Made by a program: the position numbers and the translations under genes
From: Phycicoccus sp. CSK15P-2
GTDB taxonomy: Bacteria > Actinomycetota > Actinomycetes > Actinomycetales > Dermatophilaceae
DNA length: 60,970 bases
Direction of reading: 5' to 3'
Assembly: GCF_016888005.1 (NCBI RefSeq)
Contig: NZ_JAFDVE010000033.1
Location: 1 to 60,970, forward strand
In this document: positions 1 through 8,919 of the stretch, piece by piece
Numbering within the stretch: the stretch's first letter is position 1
Layout of the letters: every line of letters begins with the position of its first letter
The notes under the pieces: model-generated
Database searches by the model: none
Told to the model about the DNA's origin: nothing
Seen by the model: the letters and a program-made list of their open reading frames with translations, nothing else

Positions 1-1
1 G

Positions 2-115
2 ACCAGGACAGAGGCCCTGCGATGCCTGAAACGTCGGATCGCCCGCACCGTCTTCAACCGCCTCACCACCGACCACCACAACCGTCAGACCCCGGCCCTA
101 CCGGCCACGGCTTGA
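2..115 (+). pseudogene. 3' end of IS110-family transposase, cut by window edge
   Basis: The second reading frame from the window edge is open to a TGA at 113-115. It encodes a basic C-terminus containing EALRCLKRRIARTVFNRL and ending TPALPATA. The pattern of EALRCLKRRIAR followed by NRL and a short tail is typical of the extreme C-terminus of IS110-family transposases. Only about 37 residues are visible, so whether the element is intact cannot be judged. The next gene begins 14 bp after the stop, so the element abuts the nucleoside salvage block. Family assignment rests on recall of this C-terminal pattern. Confidence 0.6.
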
Positions 116-129
116 CATAGGAGAAACGC

Positions 130-900
130 ATGACGGCCCCGCCTCTCGCCCTCGTCGCCGGGACCGGGTTCTCCGACCTCGACGCCCTCGAGGACCGCCG
201 CGAGCAGACCGTCGAGACCCCCTTCGGCCCGGCGCGGGTCACGCACGGGACGTGGCACGACCTCCCCGTCGTGTTCCTCGCCCGGCACGGGCCGGGGCAC
301 TCGGTCCCCCCGCACCTCGTGAACTACCGGGCGAACGTCCGCGCCCTCGCCGACCTCGGCGCGCGAGACGTCGTCGCCGTCAACGTCACCGGGTCGGTCG
401 ACCCCGACCTCGAGCCCGGGGACCTCCTCTGCCTCGACGACTTCGTCGACTTCACGAAGCAGCGTCCCCTCACCTTCCACGACGGCTCCGGCCCCGAGGG
501 CGTCGTGCACACCGACGTGTCCACCCCCTACGACCCCGACCTGCGCCGCGAGATCCTCGACGCCGCCGCCGCGGTCGGCACGCCGGTGCGCGACGGCGGG
601 GTGTACGCGGCCTTCGAGGGCCCGCGCTTCGAGACCGCCGCCGAGATCCGGCTCGCCCGCCTCGCCGGGGCCGACGTCGCGGGGATGACCGGCGTCCCCG
701 AGGTCGTCCTGGCCCGCGAGGCGGGGCTGCGGTACGCGGCGCTCTCGCTCGTCGTCAACCCGGCCACCGGGGTCGGCGACGCGTCCGAGCCGATCACGAT
801 GGACGAGATCGAGGCCGCCCTCGCCCGCTCGCGCACGGCGGTGCTCGCCGTCCTCGACGAGCTCGTCCACACCCGGGCGACCTTCGAGGGAGAGTCCTGA
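130..900 (+). CDS. MTA/purine nucleoside phosphorylase family protein, possibly 5'-methylthioinosine phosphorylase
   Basis: This 256-residue protein has the trimeric PNP/MTAP fold signatures: an N-terminal phosphate-binding loop GTGFSDL (about residues 11-17), NVTGSVDPDLEPGDLL in the middle, and MTGVPEVVLAREAGL near residues 190-205. The base-recognition position (Asp in human MTAP, Asn in human PNP) reads as Asn, N210 in LVVNPATG, which favours a 6-oxopurine such as methylthioinosine or inosine over MTA. The ATG at 130 follows an AGGAG with good spacing. The stop overlaps the start of the next gene, an MTA/SAH-type deaminase, so the pair could deaminate MTA and then phosphorolyse MTI. The 6-oxopurine preference is an inference from one residue. 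Confidence 0.8.
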   Translation: MTAPPLALVAGTGFSDLDALEDRREQTVETPFGPARVTHGTWHDLPVVFLARHGPGHSVPPHLVNYRANVRALADLGARDVVAVNVTGSVDPDLEPGDLLCLDDFVDFTKQRPLTFHDGSGPEGVVHTDVSTPYDPDLRREILDAAAAVGTPVRDGGVYAAFEGPRFETAAEIRLARLAGADVAGMTGVPEVVLAREAGLRYAALSLVVNPATGVGDASEPITMDEIEAALARSRTAVLAVLDELVHTRATFEGES

Positions 901-2291
901 TGGGCACCGTCGTCATCCACCAGGCGTCCTACGTCGTGACGGTCGACCCCTCGGACACGGTCCTGCGGGACGTCGACGTCGTCGTCGAGGACGGCGTCAT
1001 CACCGAGGTGGGCGACGCGCGGGTCGGGCCGCCGCCACGCCGTCCCACCGAGGCGGCCCCCGAGCCCGGGGTCACCGAGCTCGACGGACGCGGTCGCCTG
1101 GTCATGCCCGGGCTGGTCAACCTGCACACCCACCTGCCGATGACGCTCCTGCGCGGCCTGGCCGAGGACGTCGACCTCCAGGGCTTCCTCACCCGGGTGT
1201 GGGCCGCCGAGGGCGCGGTGATGGACCCCGCCACCGTCGAGCTCGGCGCCACGCTCGGCGCCCTGGAGTCCCTGCTCGGCGGGTGCACCACCCAGCTCGA
1301 CATGTACTTCCACCACGCCGCCGCCCACCGGGGCGCGGTCGCCGCCGGCAGCCGGCACGTCATCGGTCCGGTCTTCCTCGACGGACCGGGACCGGACGGT
1401 CTCGCGTGGGAGCAGCGGCTCGCGCTGCTGCGGTCGTGGCCGGGCGAGCTGCTCGACATCGGCGGTCCCGACGTGCCGGTGTCCGCGATGCCGCACGCCA
1501 CGTACACCTGCTCGCCGGAGCACCTCGCCGAGGTCGCCGCCGTGCTCCACGAGGCCCTCGGCGAGACGGACCTCGACGCACCGCCCCAGCACCCGCTGCT
1601 CACGACCCACGTCTCCGAGAACGCCGCCGAGAACGCCGACGTCCGCGAGCGCCACGGCGCCTCCCCCGTCGAGATCCTCGACCGCGCGGGATGGCTCACC
1701 GGCCACGTCCCGGTCGTCGCGGGGCACGGCGTCCACCTCTCGGCGTCGGACCGCGCGCGGCTCGCCCGCGCCGGGGCGGCCGTCGCGCACTGCGCGGGCT
1801 CGAACCAGAAGCTCGCGAGCGGCGCGCTGCCGTGGGTCGACGTCCACGACGCCGGCGTCCGGCTCGGCATCGGCACCGACGGCTGCTCGAGCAGCAACGA
1901 CCTCGACATGTGGCAGGCCATGCGCCAGGCGGCGCTCCTCGCCCGGCTCACGAGCGGCCGGCCGGACGTCGCGAGCGCCCACGAGGTGCTGCGCGCCGCG
2001 ACGCTCGAGGGTGCCCGGGCGCTCGGGCTGGGCGACGTCATCGGCTCGGTCGAGCCCGGCAAGCGGGGCGACCTCGTCCTCGTCGACCTCGAGCGCCCGC
2101 ACCTGACCCCCGTGCACGACGTCCACGCCCTCCTCGTGTTCGCGGCCGGGCGGGCCGACGTCACCGACGTGCTCGTCGACGGCGAGGTCGTCGTCCGCGA
2201 CGGCCGCAGCACCCGCGTCGACACCGCCGACCTCCTCGCCCGGGCCCGCGCCCGGGGCGCCGAGGCGCGCGCCGCCGCGGAGGCGACGTGA
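900..2291 (+). CDS. Amidohydrolase, MTA/SAH deaminase-like
   Basis: This 463-residue amidohydrolase (cytosine deaminase/TRZ clade) carries the metal ligands HTH in NLHTHLPMTLLRGLAED (H76 and H78), a later His in HVSENAAEN, a further GHGVHL motif, and the catalytic Asp in GTDGCSSSNDLDM. The HLPMTLLRG.AED pattern is that of MTA/SAH deaminases, which convert methylthioadenosine or S-adenosylhomocysteine to the inosine form. The ATG at 900 shares its A with the TGA of the phosphorylase gene, indicating translational coupling. The C-terminal VEPGKRGDLVLVD is typical of the family. Guanine or 8-oxoguanine deaminase is the main alternative. Confidence 0.8.
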   Translation: MGTVVIHQASYVVTVDPSDTVLRDVDVVVEDGVITEVGDARVGPPPRRPTEAAPEPGVTELDGRGRLVMPGLVNLHTHLPMTLLRGLAEDVDLQGFLTRVWAAEGAVMDPATVELGATLGALESLLGGCTTQLDMYFHHAAAHRGAVAAGSRHVIGPVFLDGPGPDGLAWEQRLALLRSWPGELLDIGGPDVPVSAMPHATYTCSPEHLAEVAAVLHEALGETDLDAPPQHPLLTTHVSENAAENADVRERHGASPVEILDRAGWLTGHVPVVAGHGVHLSASDRARLARAGAAVAHCAGSNQKLASGALPWVDVHDAGVRLGIGTDGCSSSNDLDMWQAMRQAALLARLTSGRPDVASAHEVLRAATLEGARALGLGDVIGSVEPGKRGDLVLVDLERPHLTPVHDVHALLVFAAGRADVTDVLVDGEVVVRDGRSTRVDTADLLARARARGAEARAAAEAT

Positions 2292-2788
2292 GCCAGGACG
2301 CCCGGGTCACCCAGCTCGAGCCCCCCGAGGAGACCGCCGACGAGGTCATCGCCCGGCTCGGCATGCGGCCGATCCCCGAGGAGGGGGCCTGGTACGTCAC
2401 CGGCCCGCGGACCCAGGGCCTCAATGCCGTCACCGTGCTGCTGACGAACGGCTCGGACGGCTTCTCCGCGATGCACCGGCTGACCGTCGACGAGGGCTGG
2501 CAGTGGCTCGACGGCGCGCCGATGGCCCTCCTGCGGCTGCGTCCCGGCGGCTCCGGCGTGCTCAACTACGTCGGCGCGGGCCACCCCCAGGTACTCGTCC
2601 GCCGCGGCACCTGGATGGGGGCCACGACGCTCGGCTGGTGGACGCTGCTGTCCTGCTGGTGCGCCCCCGCGTTCCGTCCCGAGCACTTCGAGCTGGGCGA
2701 GCGCGACGCCCTCGTCGCCGAGTACCCGACGTTCGCCACCGAGATCTCCACGCTCACCCGCGACGAGCCGGTCGGGCGGATGCGGTGA
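2288..2788 (+). CDS. Cupin DUF985 (cupin_5) family protein
   Basis: This 166-residue single-domain protein matches the DUF985 cupin pattern: an N-terminal LGMRPIPEEGAWY, then FSAMHRLTVDEGWQWLDGAP, VRRGTWMGATTLGWWTLLSCWCAPAF and a final FELGERDAL. The GTG start overlaps the stop of the deaminase gene by 4 bp, so it is part of the same operon. The family has no well-established reaction; its place in a purine nucleoside operon suggests binding or isomerisation of a sugar or purine derivative, but that is only context. No signal peptide or membrane segment is visible. Confidence 0.75.
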   Translation: MSQDARVTQLEPPEETADEVIARLGMRPIPEEGAWYVTGPRTQGLNAVTVLLTNGSDGFSAMHRLTVDEGWQWLDGAPMALLRLRPGGSGVLNYVGAGHPQVLVRRGTWMGATTLGWWTLLSCWCAPAFRPEHFELGERDALVAEYPTFATEISTLTRDEPVGRMR

Positions 2789-2792
2789 CCCG

Positions 2793-3551
2793 GTGACCGC
2801 TCTCGTCACCGGGGCCGGCGGCGGCCTCGGTCGCGCGGTCGCGGTGGCACTCGCCGGTGCGGGGCACGACGTCGCGGTCCACCACCGCTCGGGCGAGGAC
2901 GGCGCGCGGGTCACCGCCGCCGAGGTCGAGGCGTGCGGGCGGCGGGCCACGACGCTGTACGCCGACCTCGACGTCCCGCTCGCCGAGCCCGCGGCGCTCG
3001 ACGCCGTCTGCACCGACCTGCTCGACCGGTGCGCGGCCGCCCTCGGCGGGCCGGACGTCGTCGTGCTCAGCGCCTTCCCGCAGCACGTCGTGCCGTGGGA
3101 CGACCTCGACGCCGCGGCCTGGGACGACTACCACCGGGCCGGTTTCCGCCCGACCGCCGCGCTGCTCCACGCCGCGACCGCCCGGATGGACGCCGGGGGC
3201 GTCGTGGTCGTCGTCGGGTCGGTCGAGGGCCTGCGCCCGGCACCCGGGCACGCGCCGTACGCCGTCGCCAAGGCGGCTCTGCACCACCTCGTCGCCGCGG
3301 CCGCCCAGGAGGTCGGGCGGCGCGGCGTCCGGGTCGTGGGCGTGGCGCCCGGCCTCGTCGACCGGCCCGGGCTCGCCGCGGACTGGCCGGACGGGGTCGC
3401 CCGCTTCGAGGCGGCCGCCGCGCTGGGGCGGCCGGTGCGCCCCCAGGAGGTCGCGGCGACGGTCGCGTTCCTCGCCTCAGGAGTCGCATCGGGCATCGCC
3501 GGCACCACGGTCACCGTCGACGCCGGATGGTCCGCCGCGCCGGGCTGGTGA
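2793..3551 (+). CDS. SDR family oxidoreductase
   Basis: This classical short-chain dehydrogenase has 252 residues. The N-terminal dinucleotide-binding glycine motif is TGAGGGLG (residues 6-13), the catalytic YxxxK is YAVAK (Y156, K160), and the C-terminal region FLASGVASGIAGTTVTVDAGW closes the fold as in FabG-like enzymes. The GTG start lies 4 bp after the cupin stop, so it is the last gene of a four-gene operon. The substrate is unknown; given the neighbours it may act on a sugar released from nucleosides. Confidence 0.8.
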   Translation: MTALVTGAGGGLGRAVAVALAGAGHDVAVHHRSGEDGARVTAAEVEACGRRATTLYADLDVPLAEPAALDAVCTDLLDRCAAALGGPDVVVLSAFPQHVVPWDDLDAAAWDDYHRAGFRPTAALLHAATARMDAGGVVVVVGSVEGLRPAPGHAPYAVAKAALHHLVAAAAQEVGRRGVRVVGVAPGLVDRPGLAADWPDGVARFEAAAALGRPVRPQEVAATVAFLASGVASGIAGTTVTVDAGWSAAPGW

Positions 3552-3666
3552 GGCCGGGTACGCGCGTCCCGGTAACGACCCCACAACGAACGCGAGCCGG
3601 ATGCGGCGCACCCCCGATTGCACCGTAGCATCTGCTCGTCTGACCCGACCCACGAGGAGATCCTCC

Positions 3667-4758
3667 ATGAAGTCCACGCGTTACCTCGTCGCGGCGCCCG
3701 CCGCGCTCGCCCTGGCCCTCGCGGGCTGCGGCGGCAGCACCGGCACCTCCGGTGGGGACAGCAGCGCCTCCGGCTCCGCCGACTCCGGGGCCCCGACCGA
3801 CGACTCGAACTGCGCCGACGAGGACGTGTTCTGCATCGGTCTCGTCACCGACACCGGCAAGGTCGACGACAAGTCGTTCAACCAGTCCGCCCACGAGGGC
3901 GCGATCGCCGCCGCCGAGGAGCTCGGCGGCTTCTACAAGTACGTCGAGACGCAGGACCCGAAGGACTACGCCCCCAACATGGCGCAGTTCACGAACAAGA
4001 GCTACGACGTCGTCGTCACCGTCGGCTTCCTCATGACCGAGGCCACGGCGACCGCCGCCGAGGGCAGCCCGGAGACGAAGTTCATCGGCATCGACCAGTT
4101 CTTCGACCCCGAGGCCGTCACGGCGACGAACCTCACCGGCATCCTCTTCCCGGAGGACCAGGCAGGCTACGGCGCGGGCTACCTCGCGGGCCTGATGACC
4201 AAGACGAACAAGCTCGGCCAGGTGCTCGGCCAGGAGATCCCGCCGGTGCAGAAGTTCGCCAAGGGCTTCGAGAACGGCGCCAAGGCCGCCAACCCGGACG
4301 TCCAGGTCTCGACCGTCTACCACCCCGCCGGCGACAACGCGTTCAACGACCCGGTGTGGGGCGCGGGCGAGGCCAAGAAGATGCTGGCCCAGAAGGCCGA
4401 CATCATCTTCGGCGCCGGCGGCAACACCGGCAACGGCGCCCTCCAGGAGGTCGCGAAGGCCTCCGGTGCGGGCGACTCCATCTTCTGCATCGGTGTCGAC
4501 ACCGACCAGTGGGACACCGTCCCCGCCGCGCAGCCGTGCCTCGTCACCTCGGCGATGAAGCTCATCACCGAGGGCGTGACCGAGACCATCAAGACCGCCC
4601 AGTCGGGTGAGTTCGAGGGTCTGACGACGATGGGCAAGGCCGGCCTCGCCCCGTACCACGACTTCGAGAGCACGATCCCCGACGACGTGAAGACGCGGGT
4701 CGAGGACATCACCCAGCAGATGGAGGCGGGCACGCTGGAGACCGGCGTCAGCCTCTGA
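3667..4758 (+). CDS. BMP-family nucleoside-binding lipoprotein
   Basis: This 363-residue substrate-binding protein has a lipoprotein signal, with hydrophobic ALALALAGC giving a lipobox Cys at about residue 21, followed by a Gly/Ser linker. The mature part shows BMP/PnrA-family features: GLVTDTGKVDDKSFNQSAHEGA, a GIDQFF strand, GAGYLAGLMTKTNKLG and FGAGGNTGNGAL. BMP lipoproteins bind purine nucleosides and hand them to an ABC importer, and the permease and ATPase genes follow directly. A GAGGAG lies just upstream of the ATG. A strong hairpin after the stop separates it from the permease genes, which would allow excess binding protein. Confidence 0.88.
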   Translation: MKSTRYLVAAPAALALALAGCGGSTGTSGGDSSASGSADSGAPTDDSNCADEDVFCIGLVTDTGKVDDKSFNQSAHEGAIAAAEELGGFYKYVETQDPKDYAPNMAQFTNKSYDVVVTVGFLMTEATATAAEGSPETKFIGIDQFFDPEAVTATNLTGILFPEDQAGYGAGYLAGLMTKTNKLGQVLGQEIPPVQKFAKGFENGAKAANPDVQVSTVYHPAGDNAFNDPVWGAGEAKKMLAQKADIIFGAGGNTGNGALQEVAKASGAGDSIFCIGVDTDQWDTVPAAQPCLVTSAMKLITEGVTETIKTAQSGEFEGLTTMGKAGLAPYHDFESTIPDDVKTRVEDITQQMEAGTLETGVSL

Positions 4759-4794
4759 CGACGGCACCGGTCACCTCGTGACCTCCCCGTCCCC

Positions 4795-4832
4795 GAGGGG
4801 GCGGGCATCCGGCCCGGGATGCCCGCCCCCTC
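4795..4832 (+). terminator. Hairpin between binding protein and permease genes
   Basis: Perfect 16-bp inverted repeat (arms 4795-4810 and 4817-4832) with a 6-nt loop. There is no T-tract, as is usual in high-GC actinobacteria. It lies about 36 bp after the BMP lipoprotein stop and about 130 bp before the permease start. A partial terminator or 3' mRNA stabiliser for the binding protein is the likely role. Confidence 0.6.
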
Positions 4833-4962
4833 GGCCCGTGTCGGACCGCGGCCACGCCCCCGGCCCGGGCCTCCGGCACGGAGCCGACGACACCCCCACC
4901 CCTACTACCGCGGTCGGCGACGGACGGGCCAGACTGTGGGCACCCCGAGTCATTGGAGACCC

Positions 4963-6132
4963 ATGTCCGAGACCAGCACGGCCGAGCAGACGCCGCCGCC
5001 GGCGCCCGACGAGGAGCCGCACGAGCCGCAGGACCGCGGCGGGGCACTGGCCTTCCTCATCGGCCACCAGAGCGCCGTGGTCATCGTCGTCGCCCTCGTG
5101 ATCGCCTTGGCCATCGGATGGGTGGTCATCTGGTCACAGGGCGTCAACGCGGCGTACGCCTACACGACGCTCGTCCGTGAGGCACTCTTCGTGGACGGCG
5201 CCTTCACCCGAACGCTGCAGAAGACCGCGCCGCTCGTCCTCACCGGGCTGGCCGTCGTCCTGCCGCTACGCGTCGGGCTGTTCAACATCGGCGCCCAGGG
5301 CCAGCTGGCGACCGGCGCGATCTTCGGCGCGTGGGTCGCGTTCGTCCTCGGCGACCTCGGCGTCCTCGCGGCGATCCTCGGGATGGTCGTCGGGGCCGCG
5401 TTCGGTGGTCTCGTCGGCCTCGTCGTCGGCGTCCTCAAGGCGTGGCGCGGGGTGCACGAGGTCATCTCCACGATCATGCTCAACTACATCGCCTACGGCG
5501 TCACGTACTGGCTCGTCCTCGGGCCGCTGCAGGGTGAGGCGTCCAAGAGCAGCGGCATCGCGCAGACCGACCTCATCCCCGAGGCCGCCCGGGTGGGTGC
5601 GGTGCTCGGCGTCCCGGTCGGGTTCGTCGTCGCCGTCGTGCTCGCCGTGCTCTGCTGGTGGATGCTCTCCCGGACGACGCTCGGTTTCCGGTTCAACACC
5701 GTCGGGGCGAACAAGGAGGCCGCCCGGTACGCGGGAATCGGGATCGGACGCATCGTCGTCCTCTCGCTCGTCTTCGGCGCCGGGCTCGCCGGCCTCGCCG
5801 GTGCGCTCGAGGCCGAGGGCACGCTGCACCGCTTCGAGCCGGCGATCGTCGGCTCGCTCGGGTTCGACGGCATCACGATCGCGCTGCTGGCCCGGGCCAA
5901 CCCGCTCGCGACGATCCCCGCCGCCTTCCTCGTCGGGATGCTGCGCACCGGCGCCGCGGGCTTGCAGTTCGCCACCCAGTCACCGGCACTCCCGGGCGGG
6001 ATCACCCCCGAGATCGTCGACCTGCTGCTCGCCCTCATCCTCCTCATGGTCTCCATCCCGGTCCTCGGGAAGTGGCTGTTCCGCAGCCGCGCCGACAAGG
6101 TGAGCGTCGCCACGACGAGCTGGGGGAGCTGA
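4963..6132 (+). CDS. Nucleoside ABC transporter permease 1
   Basis: This 389-residue polytopic protein has a hydrophilic Pro/Glu-rich N-terminus (about 28 residues) followed by multiple hydrophobic segments. Family signatures include LPLRVGLFNIGAQGQL, VISTIMLNYIAYGVTYWL and FRFNTVGANKEAARYAGI, which are typical of the BPD_transp_2 permeases of BMP-linked nucleoside importers (YufP/NupB type). The ATG at 4963 gives this N-terminus and is preceded by a weak TTGGAGA. The second permease starts 2 bp after the stop. Confidence 0.85.
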   Translation: MSETSTAEQTPPPAPDEEPHEPQDRGGALAFLIGHQSAVVIVVALVIALAIGWVVIWSQGVNAAYAYTTLVREALFVDGAFTRTLQKTAPLVLTGLAVVLPLRVGLFNIGAQGQLATGAIFGAWVAFVLGDLGVLAAILGMVVGAAFGGLVGLVVGVLKAWRGVHEVISTIMLNYIAYGVTYWLVLGPLQGEASKSSGIAQTDLIPEAARVGAVLGVPVGFVVAVVLAVLCWWMLSRTTLGFRFNTVGANKEAARYAGIGIGRIVVLSLVFGAGLAGLAGALEAEGTLHRFEPAIVGSLGFDGITIALLARANPLATIPAAFLVGMLRTGAAGLQFATQSPALPGGITPEIVDLLLALILLMVSIPVLGKWLFRSRADKVSVATTSWGS

Positions 6133-6134
6133 GC

Positions 6135-7142
6135 ATGCAGACCGTCATCGCCTGGGCCACCCGAAACCGCACGACGCTCGTCCTCCTCGGCGCCGTGCTC
6201 GTCGTCGCGTACGTCTTCTACTACGCGCGGCAGGACATCGCCCCGTCGATGTTCGGCGCCGCGTGGGACTACGCCATCCCGCTCGTTCTCGCCGCGCTCG
6301 TCGGGGTCATCGGCGAGCGCTCGGGCGTGGTCAACATCGGCATCGAGGGGCAGATGCTGCTCGCCGCGTTCGCCGGGTTCTTCGCCGCGGCGCTCAGCGG
6401 GTCGATGCTCGTCGGCATCCTCGCCGGCGTCGGCACCGGACTGCTCGCAGGCGGCTTCCTCGCCGTGACGGCCGTGCGCTGGCGGATGGACCAGATCATC
6501 GCCGGTGTCGTCCTCAACATCATCGCCACCGGCCTGACCTCGTTCTACCTGCAGTCCGGCCAGATCCTCCCCGGCGTCATCCCCAACCTCCGGGTGCCGG
6601 TGCTCGCCGAGATCCCGCTCATCGGGGAGACCTTCTTCAGCGGTCGCAGCTGGGTCGCCACCGTCGCGATCATCCTGGCGGTCGGGGTCCACCTTGCGCT
6701 GTTCCACACCCGCTGGGGGCTACGCACCCGTGCGGTCGGCGAGTACCCGTCCGCCGCCGACACCGCGGGCATCGACGTCGAGCGGCTGCGGATGGTCAAC
6801 GTGACCCTCGCGGGCTCGCTCGCCGGGCTCGCAGGGGTCTACCTGTCGATGGACGCCTCGAGCTCCTTCGAGCGCGGGATGACCGCCGGCCGCGGCTTCC
6901 TCGCCCTCGCGATCATGATCATGGGTGCCTGGCGGCCGCTGCGGGCGTTCGCGATGGCCCTGTTCTTCGGGTTCGTCAACGCCGTGGGGTCCCAGCTGCA
7001 GCAGACGGGCGGGGTGACCATCCCTCCCCAGCTGCTCGGCACGCTGCCCTACGTCGCGACCCTCGTCGTCCTCGCCGTGGCCGCCGGACGGGTGCGACCA
7101 CCCGGCGCCGTCGGCCAGCCGTACGTCAAGAAGGACCAGTGA
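6135..7142 (+). CDS. Nucleoside ABC transporter permease 2
   Basis: This second BPD_transp_2-type permease has 335 residues and many hydrophobic segments. Signatures are ERSGVVNIGIEGQMLLAAF, DQIIAGVVLNIIATGLTSF, RTRAVGEYPSAADTAGIDV and RGFLALAIMIMGAWRP, the usual set for the smaller partner (YufQ/NupC type). It would form a heterodimeric channel with the product of the preceding gene. Its start is 2 bp from the upstream stop, and its own TGA shares one base with the ATG of the ATPase gene. Confidence 0.85.
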   Translation: MQTVIAWATRNRTTLVLLGAVLVVAYVFYYARQDIAPSMFGAAWDYAIPLVLAALVGVIGERSGVVNIGIEGQMLLAAFAGFFAAALSGSMLVGILAGVGTGLLAGGFLAVTAVRWRMDQIIAGVVLNIIATGLTSFYLQSGQILPGVIPNLRVPVLAEIPLIGETFFSGRSWVATVAIILAVGVHLALFHTRWGLRTRAVGEYPSAADTAGIDVERLRMVNVTLAGSLAGLAGVYLSMDASSSFERGMTAGRGFLALAIMIMGAWRPLRAFAMALFFGFVNAVGSQLQQTGGVTIPPQLLGTLPYVATLVVLAVAAGRVRPPGAVGQPYVKKDQ

Positions 7143-8818
7143 TGAGCGACCGCACCCCGCAGACGCCGCCCGAGTCCGCCCCGAGCGAGGGCACACCGCA
7201 CCCCGAGGGCCACGCGGACGCGTCGGCCGACCACCTCGCGGCGGTCGCGACGACCGACGCCGCACTCGAGCTGCCCCCGGAGCAGTCCGGGTTCGGCAAG
7301 GGTGTCATCGGCGAGGTGCTCCTCGACATCCAGGGCCTGTCGAAGTCGTTCGGGTCCGTGCACGCCAACCGCGATGTCACCCTGAACGTCCGGCGCGGTG
7401 AGATCGTCGCGCTGCTCGGCGAGAACGGCGCGGGCAAGTCGACGCTGGTCAACCAGATCTTCGGGCTCATCACGCCGGACACCGGCACCGTCTCTGTCAA
7501 GGGCGACACCACGCCGATCAGGGACCCGCGCGACGCCATCCGGCGGGGCATCGGGATGGTGCACCAGCACTTCCAGCTCGTGCCCGTCATGACGGTCGCC
7601 GAGAACATGATGCTCGGCCACGAGTCGACCCGCGGCGGCGTGGTGCTCGACCTCCCGGCCGCCCGGCAGATGGTCCGCGAGCTCTCCGAGAAGCACGGGC
7701 TGGCGGTCGATCCCGACGCCGAGGTCGACGACCTGCCGGTCGGCACCCAGCAGCGGGTCGAGATCCTCAAGGCGCTCTCGCGGCGGGTCGACCTCCTCAT
7801 CCTCGACGAGCCCACGGCCGTGCTCACCCCGCAGGAGACCGACGAGCTGCTCGGGGTGATGCAGGAGCTCGCGAACTCGGGCACGTCCATCGTCTTCATC
7901 ACCCACAAGCTGCGCGAGGTGCTCGCCGTCGCCGACCGCGTGTACGTGCTGCGCCAGGGCGCCGTGGTCGGTGAGGTGGCCGCGAAGGACACCGACGCCA
8001 CGGGTCTCGCGACGATGATGGTCGGCCGCGAGGTCGTGCTGTCCATCGACAAGGAGGCGGCCTCGCCGGCCGACACGGTGCTCGAGATCGAGGACCTCCA
8101 CGTCCGCGACGACCGCGGGCTGAGCGCCGTCAACGGCTTCACGCTGTCGGTGCGCGCCGGGGAGATCGTCGGCGTCGCCGGGGTCGAGGGCAACGGGCAG
8201 CGCGAGCTCGTCGAGGCCCTTGCCGGGATGCGCAAGGTCACCTCCGGCCGGATGACGCTCGGCGAGCTCGACCTCACGACCGCGAACCCGTACACGACGC
8301 ACCACGCAGGCGTCGGGCACGTGCCCGAGGACCGCGAGAAGCACGGCCTCGTGGGCTCGTACTCCATCGCCGACAACCTCGTCCTGAACGAGTACGACCA
8401 GGAGCCCTACGCGAAGTCCGGCGTGCGCCAGTTCACCGCGGTCCGCGAGAACGCCGAACAGCTGCGCGAGGAGTTCGACATCCGCTCCTCCGGGGTCTTC
8501 CAGACCGCGGGGTCCCTGTCCGGCGGCAACAAGCAGAAGGTCGTCGTCGCCCGCGAGATGGCCTTCGAGCCGAAGCTGCTCATGGCAGCCCAGCCGACCC
8601 GAGGCGTCGACGTCGGCTCGATCGAGTTCATCCACCGGCGGATCGTCGAGGCTCGCGACGCGGGGGCCGCGGTGCTCCTCGTCTCCGCCGAGCTCGACGA
8701 GATCCTCTCGCTCTCGGACCGCATCGCCGTCGTGCACGGCGGCCGGGTCGTCGCGGAGATGGACGCCGCCGACGCCGACCGCACCGAGATCGGACGCCTC
8801 ATGGCGGGTGACCACTGA
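7142..8818 (+). CDS. Nucleoside ABC transporter ATP-binding protein, two ATPase domains
   Basis: This 558-residue protein has two fused ABC domains, as in nucleoside and sugar importers. Domain 1 has Walker A GENGAGKS, the Q-loop in MVHQHFQLVP, a degenerate signature (PVGTQQRVEIL) and Walker B LLILDEPTAVL. Domain 2 has a degenerate Walker A (GVEGNGQREL), signature SGGNKQKVVVAREM and AAQPTRGVDVGS. These asymmetries are normal for the family. An unusually long acidic and Pro-rich N-terminal extension of about 55 residues precedes domain 1. The ATG overlaps the upstream stop, and the gene closes the transporter operon. Confidence 0.88.
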   Translation: MSDRTPQTPPESAPSEGTPHPEGHADASADHLAAVATTDAALELPPEQSGFGKGVIGEVLLDIQGLSKSFGSVHANRDVTLNVRRGEIVALLGENGAGKSTLVNQIFGLITPDTGTVSVKGDTTPIRDPRDAIRRGIGMVHQHFQLVPVMTVAENMMLGHESTRGGVVLDLPAARQMVRELSEKHGLAVDPDAEVDDLPVGTQQRVEILKALSRRVDLLILDEPTAVLTPQETDELLGVMQELANSGTSIVFITHKLREVLAVADRVYVLRQGAVVGEVAAKDTDATGLATMMVGREVVLSIDKEAASPADTVLEIEDLHVRDDRGLSAVNGFTLSVRAGEIVGVAGVEGNGQRELVEALAGMRKVTSGRMTLGELDLTTANPYTTHHAGVGHVPEDREKHGLVGSYSIADNLVLNEYDQEPYAKSGVRQFTAVRENAEQLREEFDIRSSGVFQTAGSLSGGNKQKVVVAREMAFEPKLLMAAQPTRGVDVGSIEFIHRRIVEARDAGAAVLLVSAELDEILSLSDRIAVVHGGRVVAEMDAADADRTEIGRLMAGDH

Positions 8819-8919
8819 CGGACACCCCCGCCGGTCGAGGTGAGAACCGCGTCCCCCTCGCCGGTCGTGTTCCACCCCCGACCCGGCGACGGCGGTCCCT
8901 GATCACTTCCTGAGAAGAC

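Noticed and set aside
85-870. Minus-strand open frame over the phosphorylase
   Set aside because: Antisense shadow with Gly/Arg/Val-rich composition and no motifs; the plus-strand gene is well supported.
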